Of a stretch of DNA of 64,000 nt, positions 24,503 through 36,519 are shown in pieces. Position 1 is the first letter of the stretch, and each line of letters starts with the position of its first letter. Source of the DNA: Trichobilharzia szidati (Eukaryota > Platyhelminthes > Trematoda > Strigeidida > Schistosomatidae). The notes under the pieces are model-generated. The model was given only the letters and a program-made list of their open reading frames with translations, made no database searches and was not told where the DNA came from. The translations under genes and the position numbers were made by a program. The stretch covers positions 123,013,329 through 123,077,328 of the forward strand of contig OX235271.1 of NCBI GenBank assembly GCA_944472155.2, read 5' to 3'.

Positions 24503-25001
24503 GACGCTAACCACTTCTACCGTAGTAGCACCAGTCGCTTATGAAGAAACTGTCATGTCAACGACGAAAGGTTAGGTAGTCACTAGTTATGAAGGAAAGT
24601 TAGTTAAGAAAAGTTCTAAGCCTTCATCGTTAAAGGTCCCTCAGACATATTTTGTAATGGTAGAAGACGAAGGACTTGGTAACGGAGTGTCAATGCAATT
24701 GTGGTATCTCTATATAGCGAAATTATGTACACTATATCTTTAGCGCACCATTTGCACAGATCTTCCGTGTTGTGCTACTTCCGTCCTTCGTATTGTGTTT
24801 CTTTGTCTTCCTTTTCACGTCTCCAATATATCTCCACAACGGTGTATCATTTGTCTTCTCTGAAATCAAATTTATTCCCCTGCTATTTGATATTTTTATG
24901 CCGGTAACGTCCCTTTATATACTACTGATAAATCTTATCAGTAGCGCTCGCCACAATATGAGTCACAGAGTTAGTGGAGGACTACGAAGAATAAATTTTG
25001 C

Positions 25002-25208
25002 GAAATACTTTACGAGTTGATCACGGATTGATATCAGTTAGAGAACCATTGAAAGCCAGGGAGTACTGGACAGCTGCTGTTTCATCCTAGTTTTGGGAAT
25101 CATCGGCAGTACGCACCCACTGGGATTCGAACCCAAGACCTTCCGGTTACAAGGCAAACTCGTAAAACATAACTAATCCTGACAAACCAAACTATAGAAA
25201 TACTTTAC
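25002..25208 (-). mobile_element. Internally deleted hammerhead retroposon with 12-bp target-site duplication
   Basis: The insert 25014-25196 (183 bp) is bracketed by GAAATACTTTAC at 25002-25013 and 25197-25208. It matches the outer ends of the 21.2-kb palindromic element: the minus-strand Smalpha-like unit joined straight to the outer leader (CATAACTAATCC...ACAAACCAAACTATAG). The centre and the second arm are missing. The joint lies in the motif CTCGTA, present at both breakpoints of the larger element, so the deletion used about 6 bp of microhomology. The ribozyme core carries the same CCGATGA change as the 21-kb copies. Confidence 0.75.
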
Positions 25209-25209
25209 A

Positions 25210-26375
25210 TTTTGTTACAGTGTTTTTAGTTGACCTTTACGAGTATTTTCAGCTAATAGGAATACAATGAAATGTAGTGTGTGTAGTGACGCTGTCAAGT
25301 CATTCAATGTTATCAGCAGACAAAAAAAAACAGGAAGATGATTGCAATCGCGGAGGCCTGTGCAATTCCGGTTTATAAGCCAGGTCTCTGTGTACAAAAG
25401 CAAATGATCATTGCTCTGAATCTACCATGGTAATACGTTTTACTTATTCACTTTTATTATTACTGTAAGTTTCCAGACCATAGATGTTACGAACTTCCTG
25501 GAATAATGTGAGCGCGGAGTGAGATTGATGCATTACAAATTAATTTAAATACTTTGTAATATTATTATTAACACTTTATTCTAACTCCTATTATTATTCC
25601 TGATTTATTTAAAACTATCTTTTATCAGTAGAATTGTCTTAAATCGTTTCAGCATTACTATTATAACTATTACTATTAATATTACTCAGATCGCGATTCT
25701 TGATATATTTAAATTATTTCTCTAATGACTAATTGTTTATCTAAATGATGTAATTTTCTTAATTTTAATCTCTCACACTCCCTTCCCCTTATCTATTTGA
25801 GCATGATTTGAAAAACAATCACATGTGTCGTCTTGAACGGATAATTCAATGTAGTTTATTTGCTTATCAGTCATATATCTCCCAATGTGTTTCCATAGTA
25901 TATATATGTATGTATCCATGTAGGTAGAGTATTCAGCTGAGGAGTTCTACCGAAACTTGATGAATTCACTAAATCCTGCTTTATTAACCTTTGTTGCTTG
26001 TTTCCAATTCGTATCGGGAAATAAATGTTTCCAATAGTGTGATATAATAGATGGTATCACATGGCACATACCATCCTAAGCAAACTACATATAATAGATA
26101 ATACAAAACAGTTTCATGTTATCTCTGTAACATACTGTGACAGAAAAATGAAAACCGCAAGTCAATAGAATAAGGTAAGTGTTGAAATGAGATAAGTTGA
26201 CTTAATCAATGCTCATTTTTAAAAAGTTACCCCCGTCGTTACACCGCAAATCTTCGTTTATAATGATGGTGTATCCGTACCTTTCTAGATAGTTACTGTG
26301 AAAGTTTGTTTTGATGAAACTAGGACATTTATCCAAACAACAGTCTGATTTATAATCATCCAGACGCTTGAACTG
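25210..26375. other. No gene recognised
   Basis: The segment is AT-rich, with no frame longer than 62 codons and no recognised repeat family. Confidence 0.5.
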
Positions 26376-26377
26376 TC

Positions 26378-26602
26378 GTGAATTGGTAGAAGTTAGAATG
26401 CATAGACCACTACATCGTGTCCCAGCGCCTTAATGGTCTACGAGCTGGCCCTGTAACCTGAACATCCCTGTTCCGAACCCTGGCGGTGGATGCAAACAGA
26501 TAAAGAGTCACAAACTAGTACGAAGCAGTGCAGTACTCCCTGGTTTTCTAAAAGGTCATTAACCAATGTCAGCACATGATGAAATCCTACAACCAATAAG
26601 AT
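26378..26602 (+). mobile_element. Smalpha-like retroposon, degenerate single copy
   Basis: The order GTCGTGAATTGGTAGAAG, tRNA-like head, ribozyme-like block and CATGATGAAATCC tail matches the plus arms at 21.6 and 44.7 kb. It is more diverged: the B box reads GTTCCGAACCC and the ribozyme core is scrambled. It ends within 10 bp of the left arm of the 8.7-kb inverted structure. Confidence 0.65.
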
Positions 26603-27290
26603 CTCCTTCAGTCTATTGACAAAGAAGTAAGTCGATTTTACAAATACGAAAACAAAATACACCCAAATGCATATCAGTAGTAATTACCTTTTGTTTTCAT
26701 GTGAATACATCCTCAGAATTATCTCTGAAAGCTATGATATCATTATAGCCTAATCGTTTCAGAAGCCATGTCATAAAGCCTTCAAACTAATCTCCAACAG
26801 CAGGCTTCTTTTCTATCAGTCTTCTGAACTGATGGCTGATTACTATGATAAGACATTCTATCCAACCAAACACTGGCACATTTTTGTGAATATTTAATTT
26901 GCATATTGGAATAAAATGTATGGCAGGAGATAAAATTCAGTTGTTGTTGTTGTTATTGTTGTTCGTATCAGCCTGTTTATCTTCGGAGTATACACTAATA
27001 TTATTACTTATTATCATTAATATTACTATTATAATATTAGCATCACTAGTATCCTCAATAGTGACGAGTCTGTTTATGAATAGTTGGTAACGAGAGGCTC
27101 TGAGAAAGTTTAATCCTACTCCTAAGGTATTGTGAAGGTAGATTCACTGTGTCGAAATCTCAACATATCCACAAACTCTTAACACATAAACTCATTAATA
27201 GATTCAAGTCACTTCACTTTAGAGTTAGAAAATGAAGGGATGAGTTAACTGTGCTAGAGTGAAAAATAAAGTGAAAAAATGGTGAGTTAG

Positions 27291-27590
27291 ATGCTCCCAT
27301 CCATAGGAGTTCATCACATTATCAATGGGTACTCAGACTTCCAATCATCCCAGTCAACATCTGTACAGGCAGACTTAGTCAAATCTTCATGTGATCGACT
27401 CAGGAGTCTGACTAGTAAGTCAGGAGATTTGAACAGTCAAATCAAACTGATAAGGAGCACATTACTACAGAATAACAACCCATTTCAACTCATCCGAAAG
27501 TTTATTACACCGATGAAGAAAAAGAGAAGTTGCAATGAAAATAGCAAAAATGATATAAATGACAAAGAACTCAAAGTCTGGATAGTGTGA
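27291..27590 (+). pseudogene. Penelope-like RT thumb fragment (left arm)
   Basis: The 99-aa frame reads SSCDRLRSLTS...LIRSTLLQNNNPFQLIRKFITP. The spacing matches the segment following the palm in Penelope-like RTs, as seen in the better preserved copy at 54.4 kb (SLATRIQKICS...LRKTLLENGYPPRFIDKHIKP). Degenerate GIY-YIG-like sequence follows in another frame (YMSQTTRLG near 27760). It is a distinct lineage from the Penelope copies at 32 and 54 kb. The matching frame in the right arm (34614-34317, minus) has an internal TAA. Confidence 0.6.
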
Positions 27591-28057
27591 GCACATAAGA
27601 AAGGAGGTCTTATGTGGGATTCTTAATAAGACTGGAATTAGCTTGGTGTTCTAACCAACCGACTCATTCAGTGACAGACTTTGTCGACTTAAAGATTCCA
27701 CTGGCCCAATAGCATGAAATAGTTCTGTTCACTTAAATACCAAGTAATCACTGTATGGTTATGTACATGAGTCAAACGACAAGACTAGGATTACTTGTAT
27801 TAACACAACATGCGAATTTAGCTACATGTTGAATGACAGGTGTGGTTAAGATAAACAAATTGATTAAAAATCAGTCACCACTATACATGCACTTGCTCAC
27901 AATTAAACAATGGGGAAAGGGTGTGTGTGGAGTACTCAACAATATGATTGTACACTTTTTGTTAGTTGTTGAAATTAAAGACATTGTACATGATTTTTGT
28001 TTTTAACGACTCATGTTTAAATGTATGTAATTTCCGAACACATTTCGAAATACAAGA

Positions 28058-28204
28058 TATGCTGTTGGTGGTTTTGCCTTCTCACTGGCCATTGCCGTCT
28101 ACTTGCTCCACTCACGCCGTGTTGTATACTTTGGATTTATTGCAGGAATCTATTATCCTTATCCGAAGACAACTTTACAACTGGCACACAACTTCTACCC
28201 GTAG
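28058..28204 (+). other. Short conserved frame with two hydrophobic segments, present in both inverted arms
   Basis: The frame encodes about 48 residues: a Gly-containing hydrophobic segment (VGGFAFSLAIAVYLL), a basic turn (HSRR), a second hydrophobic segment with Gly (FGFIAGIYYPY) and a short tail, then a stop. The right arm (33849-33703, minus) keeps the frame with three substitutions. The hairpin arrangement recalls the MICOS subunit MIC10, but the match is weak and no upstream exon or start codon is seen. It may equally be part of the repeat without function. Confidence 0.25.
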
Positions 28205-28514
28205 GCACAATTCCAACAGTGAACACTTCTGTGGATTATATCAATAATTTGTAGCAGTGGACTTTAACTAGATATGCAAATAACCTTTTTATTAAGATAA
28301 CTCATTACTGCATTTTTGGCAATATATCGTTACACTATCATCTCACTGACTTGCATTTTTATTCGCATATTTATCATGTTATTGAGTTCTGTAGACAGTC
28401 CCCTACAGGGGTTTAAAAGCATTGCCAAGCAATGTACTTAGATGGAAAGAGGTTAACCATTGAAGCTTAGCTCATCTAGTCAGCAGGCAGCATAGACAAC
28501 AGGAACGATGCAAC

Positions 28515-30425
28515 AGCAACCTTTGGATATGTTGAAAACTTTACTAGAAAGAGGGAGGAAATAGTACTACATAAAGTTAAGAAACCATGTGAATATTTGT
28601 GAATAATCATGAAAAATAAATTCAGCTCGAAATGTCGCCCATTTATTAATACTGTACTACTGTAAATCGTATCAGATAAACTTCTTCAACGTAGAAGGGG
28701 GCAAATTCTACTCATGTATTAATAACAATTTAACTCTGACCTTAGGAAAAACGTAGAATTCAGTCATAGGAATACTTCAGTAACATGTACAAAAATTAAT
28801 CTTGGAATATATGAAGTGTATGATTGGGCGACTACTTCACACTTTATCGGAACTCTTCAGTAATGTTGTATTCTTCATCATCAACCTTAGGATAAACCAC
28901 GATTCACCTCAATGATACTGAGAGACACAAATGCGATGAGAGACGAAAAAATATCATTCTAGTTAGCTACAGTGATGAAATATAGATGAAAGGTATGAAT
29001 TAATACACTTCAGTAAAATCTGAGACGCTTCTATGTCACTGTTCCCTATAAATAGTAGTTTTTGACTGGAATTGCTTTTATCTTAAAGGGAAAACATTTA
29101 TGAGCCTTTGAATTGGCTTGCCTTTATATCCTAGCATTCATGGATTTATACCTGAAGAATTTATTGAAAACAACTATTCTCTTAAATTATTCTTGTTGTG
29201 AATATTTTGTATTTCACTGTTAGTCAAAGCCACGTAATCCAATATTAGCAGACGAAATTTATTGCACCTGAATCGCTAAATGATTCACTGAAATTCCAAC
29301 ATGAATGTGGAACACTCGATGACACTAATTTAAGAGAGACATATGTCATTCTAATGTACTAATATGTCTGGGTGAAACTTCGGACAGCTAAATCTATAGT
29401 TTTCTAACCACGTTTGACTTATATACACATATAAGCTTTCACTTCTTCCCATATGCAAATAAATGCATATTTATAATCTAACGTCAAAACTTAGTCTTTC
29501 CACCTGCTATCATTTTGAATCTAATTAACACAGGTGATTATTTTTCACTTTACCACACCTAAATGACTCATAATTCAAATCACTAATTTGTGTGATCGTT
29601 TCACATACATAACGGAGAAAGTAATTTATGTGAGCACTGACTTTCCACTGAGGTGATTTCCCTGTTCCTTTGAGTTCATTGATTAGCGGCAGTCACATAA
29701 AATTGTGAAAGTAAAATAAAATCGAGTTACTTGATTCTGCAACGGATGATGACTGAAAATGGAAACTGGTAGAATTCGAACTAGTGGATTCCGGTTATTA
29801 GCCCGACACTGTAAAAGCCAAGTTACAAGATCCACCACACTAACTACTCAGTTAAATTTCTTTTCATGTCAATTGCAATCATATTCAATGAAGAGAAAAA
29901 TTCATTTTTAACTTATGGAGGAATTACCCTAGACACCGTTGGATTTACGAACTGTTACTGTTACAATGAGTGGATAGTAGCCTGTGTAATATACTGAAAT
30001 TCATTACAAGATAATTTATTCAAATTGGTACTAGTGTTGCTCATTAATAAAGCGATGTGGACGGGTCGCCTAACTATACTTAACAGTGAAGTATATCTGT
30101 TATATGAAGGGATAAATTCTAGATCCTAATTTTCGATGAAACTGAGGAAATGTTGTTTGAAGTTTGCGTCTGGTACCGTCATGTCTAGACCATTGACCTC
30201 TGTGCGGTATAAATTCAGACAGTGGAGTTTTTCAGTTCATAATCGAAAAAATATCTGTTAATATATGGAAATCATTACTTTTAATTCATAAAGTTAAATT
30301 TTTTGCATACGACATTTGGGAATGTTAAATATGTCGAACATATTATGCCAGTGATGTTCAGTGTCCATAACCTACCATTAAAATAAGTTAAGCATCAGGT
30401 TTCTTCTGCACTCAGCATTAACAAC
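28515..30425. other. Inner spacer of the inverted structure, no gene recognised
   Basis: There is no frame of interest. A tRNA-like stretch with a GTTCGAATTC B-box-like motif lies on the minus strand near 29765-29860. It may be a decayed SINE head and is too degenerate to call. Confidence 0.4.
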
Positions 30426-30429
30426 ATGA

Positions 30430-30895
30430 TTCGAATTTTCAACACAAATGTTAAGTCACTTCTTCTATATGGGTCAGAAACTTGGCACTCACGTTAAGAA
30501 AAGCATTTCCAACAAGTTGCAGACTTCTATCAAGAGCTACCCCCTTCTCTGGCTACATACTGAAGATCAAATGTCCAGAAGGAATTAGCAACAAGAAACC
30601 ATGGGAGAAAATTAACCAAGAACCTATAGTTCAACAAATATGTAGGAGAAAATGGAGACGGATAGGGAATACGTTGAGGAGGCCGTCGAATCACATCGTG
30701 AGCCAGGCCATCGCTAGCGTGGAACCCGAATGCGAAGCGACGAGTGGGTCGTCTAAAGGTGACATGGAGAAGATCGTGTGAGGAGGAGATGATAGGTTAT
30801 ATACAACCAAAGGGCCAGCTAAGGAGGACAGCAGAAAAGAGAACAAAGTGGAGGTGTGTTGTTGAAGACCTATTTTCTACTCGGAACCCAAGGGA
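30430..30895 (+). pseudogene. RTE-like pol C-terminal fragment
   Basis: Across three frames the sequence reads IRIFNTNVKSLLLYGSETW, a fragment around the conserved tryptophans, then RRKWRRIGNTLRRPSNHI and a basic terminal region with WNPNAKRRVGR. These are the last 150 residues of an RTE-clade polyprotein. Frameshifts and stops are present. It sits inside the spacer of the 8.7-kb inverted structure and is closely related to the longer fragment at 41.2-42.3 kb. Confidence 0.7.
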
Positions 30896-30899
30896 ATAA

Positions 30900-31660
30900 T
30901 AAAATAATTAAAAATCCGCATCAGGTTCAGATGTTGTTTGGAATGGCCCTTATTGTTCACCTCCCTTTTATTCAACACTAAAATGATCTGACAACAGTCG
31001 ATTACTTACACATGATACTGGGTGACTTTAGTTCGCAACTGACACATACCAAAATTGAAATCAGTTATGTAAACAATAAGCATAATAAGTACATGTGAAA
31101 ATATTTCCTATCCCCTTGTTCAGTATTCACTGACGTATATTATAGCTGAAGTCATATGTGGTTTTCTCAGATAAAGTAAACGATGTATTTGAAATTACTT
31201 TATGGAAACCGCGAAAAGCTGGATGAGAACTGATGTTATGAACTAAAATTTAGACATACCTACAAGATAGGGCCAATCTAATAAAATGAAGTTTATCTGA
31301 CGCTATTCGTCAGTGCCATATAAATCCATATTGTTCGCACGCAATTTTCAGCAAATGTTCAGTATTTATCTTACATGAATTGGATTTCTGTCAATTTTTG
31401 TGATTTTCTAAAAACGGCGTCTATTAAACAACGAATTCCATTATTCAGCAAAAATCCCAAATGATGATGTCTATTGAACTGAATATGCAGTCACCAACCA
31501 TCCATACCTTAGTACTTTGATTCACCATACAGTTATTGCTAATTCTATAACTGGAATAAATTTCTTTCACTTTTCCGACCTCCTGATTAATTAACTACAT
31601 GTTAAATTCCAATAAGCAATCATAAGTGTAATTAATAATGAAAGATTTAATTGACAGAAG
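30900..31660. other. No gene recognised
   Basis: The segment is AT-rich spacer. No frame or repeat was recognised. Confidence 0.45.
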
Positions 31661-31665
31661 ACAAG

Positions 31666-33015
31666 TAGTTCAGAGAAGAGTCTCTTTTCGGCGAATTCAT
31701 TTTCATAGCTGTACAATCGCAAATATATATGGTTGTTTTGTATGTGTGTGTACATTAAATTTGTCAAACGAAAATACAATTAGTAAGTTCAGATGAATTG
31801 GATGTTGACATATGAGAGTAGAAACAAAAGTGATGAGTTGTCACAAACCATTGTTAAAGAAGAGTTACGTAATAACATGAATAGTTTGATGAAAGAGTTG
31901 TACTCAGGGTGTACATGGAAATAAAATATACGGAATTACACAAGGGTTTTAAGTAGAAAAATAAGCATACAAACAAAAGTTAAGTTAAATCAAACAAACA
32001 AAGGTTAAGTCAAATCAAAACAGTTGTTACCATGGGAGAAGAAGTGGTTGAATAATTTTCTTTTGTATGCACAGTTCTGGTTCTTCTTGCTTAATGGCTA
32101 GGGCTTCTGCGATGCAAAGAAGACGGAAACGTACTGTCTTTGGAAGGTTGTTCTTCACTTTGTAGATTACTTTGAAGGAGGCGTTTGTTGAGATGGAATG
32201 ACCAGTGTTGACGAGGTGTTCTATTATTGCACTCCTTATGCAGCCATTACTTCCTTTCTGCAGCCACGCTAGATAGTGTTCTTTGACCCTTTTTGACAGG
32301 ATACGCGTTGAACGACCGATGTACCTGGCACCACAGCAACAGGTGAACTGATATATACACAGAGAAGTAGTCAGGTGCGGGATCTTGTCTTTTTGGCTTC
32401 TGCAGATCAGTGAGCGACGAAAGAATACTACTCTCAATGTTTCCGCAAAGAAAGTTCTTCTTAAAGAGGTGGAGATTCTCCTTCTAAGGACGTCACTGAG
32501 TAGGTCTCCTTCGAAGTCGAGGTTCATATAAAGTATCTTTTTTGACACAGATGCTGTCTCTTGCTTTTGGATTTTTTGTTTGATGTTTTTGTCTACGAAT
32601 CTTGATGGGTAACCGTTTGTATAAAGGTTTCTCTCAGGAAGTTTAGTTCTTCTTCCATGGTATCAGAGCTGCAGATGCGTCGGACGCGAGTGGCAAGAGA
32701 TCTAATTAAGTTTCTTTTCCGACTGATTGGTACCCACCTGTAGAAGCTTGTCAGTTGGCCGTTCCATGTGATTTTCCTTCTTAAAGTTCCGTCAGCTCTC
32801 CTTGTAAGTTCAACATCAAGAAAAGGGATTTTAGATTCGTTTTCGATTTCAAAAGTGAACTTTGTGGCTGGATGGAATTTTTTGAATATTTGCAGTAACT
32901 GATTGAGATCGTGGCCGTCATCACAAATAATCAAGATGTCGTCCACATATCTAACATACAGTTGGGAATTGTCAATAGTCGATTTGAGTGGACTGTTCTT
33001 TAATTCTTTCTTGGA
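31666..33015 (-). mobile_element. Penelope-like element (Cercyon-type), 5'-truncated
   Basis: On the minus strand the frame 32946-32593 opens at the palm with an intact YVDD (RYVDDILIICDD), followed by the FLDVEL and RKITWNGQLTSFYRWVP blocks of Penelope-like RT. One frameshift near 32.6 kb leads into 32548-32027. That frame ends in a GIY-YIG endonuclease: CIYQFTCCCGARYIG, then an Arg-containing helix, a Glu-containing segment and a terminal LCIQKKII motif. The 3' terminus near 31670 (GAAAAGAGACTCTTC) matches the end of the plus-strand copy at 55.5 kb. RT upstream of the palm is missing, so the copy is truncated near 33.0 kb. Apart from the single frameshift the catalytic residues look intact. 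Confidence 0.85.
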
Positions 33016-33390
33016 TATTTGTCACCCACGCCACATCCCACCCCACTGTGAATTTATTCATTGAACACAAATTTAGTATGAGAAATGTAAACTTTATTTA
33101 CAAATGTAACGACATAGTCAAGTTGGAGCAGCTGCTGAAAAATCACCTCCTATAACGGTGAAAAAATATTTAGATACTTCCAGAAAAATAGCAACTGACA
33201 AAAGTGAAAGAACTAGTTCAAATAAATTTCTTCATTGAAATACCTATTTAAGAAACATGAGATAATTTCTGCAGCATATATGTATTCACTTCAAGTAACC
33301 ATTCTTTGTTCGAAAACCAAATACATATCTAATTATTTGGACGAATTTCCGGATATGTTTCTATTGAATAAACAAGCGACAAGTAGAACT

Positions 33391-35280
33391 GGCGTTGCAT
33401 CGTTCCTTTGTCTATGTTGCCTGCTGACCAGATGAGCTAAGCTTCAATGGTTAACCTCTTTCCATCTAAGTACATTGCTTGTCAATACTTTTAAACCCCT
33501 GTAAGGGACTGTCTACAGAACTCAATAACATGATAAATATGCAAATAAAAATGCAAGTCAATGACATGATAGTGTAACGATATATTGCCAAAAATGCAGT
33601 AATGAGTTATCTTAATAAAAAGGTTATTTGCATATCTAGTTAAAGTCCACTGCTACAAATTATTGATATAATCCACAGAAGTGTTCACTGTTGGGATTGT
33701 GTCTACGGGTAGAAGTTGTGTGCCAGTTGTAGAGTTGTCTTCGGATAAGGATAATAGATTCCTGCAATAAATCCAAAGTATACAACACGGTATGAATGGA
33801 GCAAGCAGACGGGAATGGCCAGTGAGAAGGCGAAACCACCAACAGCATATCTTGTATTTCGAATTGTGTTCGGAAATTACATATATTTAAACAGGAGTCG
33901 TTATAAACAAAAATCATGTAAAATGTCTTTAATTTCAACAACTAACAAAAAGTGTACAATCATATTGCTGAGTACTCCACACACATCCTCTCCCCATTGT
34001 TTAATTGTGAGCAAGTGCATGTATAGTGGTGACTGATTTTTAATCAATTTGTTTATCTCAACCACACCTGTCATTCTGCATGTAGCTAAATTTGCATATT
34101 GTATTAGTACAAGTAATCCTAGTCTTGTCGTTTGACTCATGTACATAATCATACAGTCATTAATTGGTATTTACGTGGACAGAACTATTTCATGCTATTG
34201 GGCCAGTGGGATCCTTCAGTCGACAAAGTCTGTCACTGAATGAGTCGGTTGGTTAGAACACCAAGCTAATTCCAGTCTTATTAAGAATCCCACATAAGAC
34301 CTCCTTTCTTATGTGCTCACACTATCCAGACTTTGAGTTCTTTGTCATTTATATCATTTTTGCTATTTTCATTGCGACTTCTCTTTTTCTTCATCGGTGT
34401 AATAAACTTTCGGATGAGTTGAAATGGGTTGTTATTCTGTAGTTATGTTCTCCTTATCAGTTTGATTTGACTGTTCAAATCTCCTGACTTACTAGTCAGG
34501 CTCCTGAGTCGATCACATGAAGATTTGACTAAGTTTGCCTTTACAGATGTTGACTGGGATGATTGGAAGTCTGAGTACCCATTCATAATGTGATGAACTC
34601 CAATGGATGGGAGCATCTAACCCACCAATTTTTTCACTTTATTTTTCACTCTAGCACAGTTAACTCATCCCTTCATTTTCTAACTCTAAAGTGAAGTGAC
34701 TTGAATCTATTAATGAGTTTATGTGTTAAGAGTTTGTGGATGTGTTGAGATTTCGACACAGTGAATCTACCTTCACAATACATTAGGAGCCTCTCGTTAC
34801 CAACTATTCATAAATGGACTCGTCACTATTGAGGATACTAGTGATTCTAATATTAATAATAGTAATATTAATGACAATAAATAATAATATTAGTGTATAC
34901 TCCGAAGATAAACAGGCTGATACGAACAACAATAACAACAACAACAACAACTGAATTTTATCTCCTGCCATGCGTTTTATTCCAATATGCAAATTAAATA
35001 TTCACAAAAATGTGCCAATGTTTGGTTGGATAGAATGTCTTATCATAGTAATCAGCCATCAGTTCACAAGACTGATAGAAAAGAAGCCTTCTGTTCGAGA
35101 TTAGTTTGAAGGCTTTATGACATGGCTTCGGAAAAGATTAGGCTATAATGATATCACAGCTTTCAGAGATAATACTGAGGATGTATTCACATGAAAACAA
35201 AAGGTAATTACTACTGATATGAATTTGGGTGTATTTTGTTTTCGTATTTGTAAAATCGACTTATTACTTTGTCAACAGAC
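33391..35280 (-). repeat. Right arm of the large inverted repeat (1.9 kb)
   Basis: Reverse complement of 26611-28514 with the same internal order: the simple repeat near 34930-34950, the Penelope-like thumb remnant (34614-34317, with a premature TAA), and the two-hydrophobic-segment frame (33849-33703). With the left arm and the 4.9-kb spacer it forms an 8.7-kb inverted structure. No target-site duplication was found outside the arms. Confidence 0.85.
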
Positions 35281-36325
35281 AAAAAGAGATTTTGTTTTAC
35301 TCTATTAATGTTAGTGTAAGAATTAATCATTGGAAAACAGAGAATCTTGGTCTATAAATCACTATCACCTCTTCGTGTTTATTTATACAGCATAATAAAT
35401 AAAATAAACTGAAGGTACTAGAGTAATATATCGTGCAATGGTTAACACATTTTGAATGTATCCAGAAATAAACAATTACATTTTCTAAACACCGATATTT
35501 CTTTGTATTAATCTTAGTTAAATAGCTTGTTTATTTCTAAATGTGTTCTCTTATTCTCTATTTAGTCTACAAAGTGGAGACTTCAGATATCTTTCGCGTT
35601 GTTCGTTTTCTACCAATTGTCTCCAATTTATTATCCTTTTTGTAAGTTAACAACATGTAAATATAGGTGAAAGAGAGAGAAAACAGTCCAACTGAAACAT
35701 GATATATGTGATAAGTCCTGCACTTAATAATAATAATCACACAACTGAAGGGGATAATGTGAATGTGTGGTACAGTTGGTATTTTTTTCGACGACATGTT
35801 ATATACTCCACTTAAAATTTTCCCTTTGTGATTTTCTGCAGTCAGTTTAACAGAAAAACACAGCTTCGCTAATGTCTGGGATAGCTGATTCACTAGGCTA
35901 ACAGTGTACAAAATGTACAAAATGAGTAGTAATTCTAGTACATTCATTTATAATCCAGCATGTTTGTTTGGCTTAGTAACATGCCTTACATAGTCAGGCA
36001 ATCACTATTTGCGACATGGTAAAAGTGGTTTTCTTCTCTAGAAAATGAATATCCATTAAAGTCAAGGGTCTTTTCATTTTGTCATGCTTTCACTCCAGGT
36101 ATTTGACAGTATTTATATAATTTGTATTCTTCATAATAATTTACGAAGCCTTTATATGTTATCTTCAGAGACCAACAATTATCAGGTTTCTGTATCAGTG
36201 ACAAACTAACAAGTCAAACTATAAAACGTTTGATTTAGCCTTTTTGTAGAGTTTTTCTGAACATTTTTTGTCGTTTGGTCTAAATAAACTATTGTGAGAT
36301 ATTACTCAGCATTACATCCAATTCG
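35281..36325. other. No gene recognised
   Basis: A 126-aa minus-strand frame (35947-35567) is low in complexity and rich in Ile, Leu and Tyr. Its composition follows the AT-rich DNA and no domain was recognised. Confidence 0.4.
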
Positions 36326-36327
36326 GT

Positions 36328-36515
36328 GCGTCGGTGGCACAGTGGTAGAGTGCTCACCGACCACGCAAGTGGTCCGGGGTTTGGTCCTCGGCCGACGCAC
36401 TCCTTTACCTTGGTAAGCCAGTAGTAAGACTGGTAAAGAGGGAAGGTTGGGCATGAGGCTAGCAACCCCACCCTGTAAAAATAATCACCACTGCTACAGA
36501 AACTTCCAGCCTGTA
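36328..36515 (+). mobile_element. tRNA-Gly-like SINE (family C), copy 2
   Basis: It has the same head and body as the 20.7-kb copy, including CGACCACGCAAGTGGTCC, TGGTAAAGAGG and GAGGCTAGCAACC. The B box is mutated (GGGTTTGGTCCT), so transcription from its own promoter is unlikely. Confidence 0.65.
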
Positions 36516-36519
36516 GCTT

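Larger units (their letters stand above)
26611..28514 (+). repeat. Left arm of a large inverted repeat (1.9 kb)
   Basis: Reverse-complement match to 33391-35280. In a stretch of about 335 aligned bases around 27.95-28.29 kb only about 14 differences were counted by eye. The arm carries a Penelope-like reverse transcriptase thumb remnant (27291-27590), a GIY-YIG-like remnant (about 27745-27850), a TTG/ATT-rich simple repeat near 26940-26960 and a short two-membrane-segment frame (28058-28204). Outer and inner endpoints coincide in both arms. Confidence 0.85.

Noticed and set aside
27966..28247. 93-aa frame repeated at 33941-33660
   Set aside because: Its conservation comes only from the inverted repeat; the frame has no recognisable domain, and the alternative frame with two hydrophobic segments is more protein-like.
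29765..29860. Minus-strand tRNA-like sequence with a GTTCGAATTC motif
   Set aside because: The arms do not pair convincingly and no second copy was found in the window; too weak to list as a gene or SINE.
35567..35947. 126-aa minus-strand frame
   Set aside because: Low-complexity Ile/Leu/Tyr composition follows the AT-rich DNA; no domain, no splice partners.
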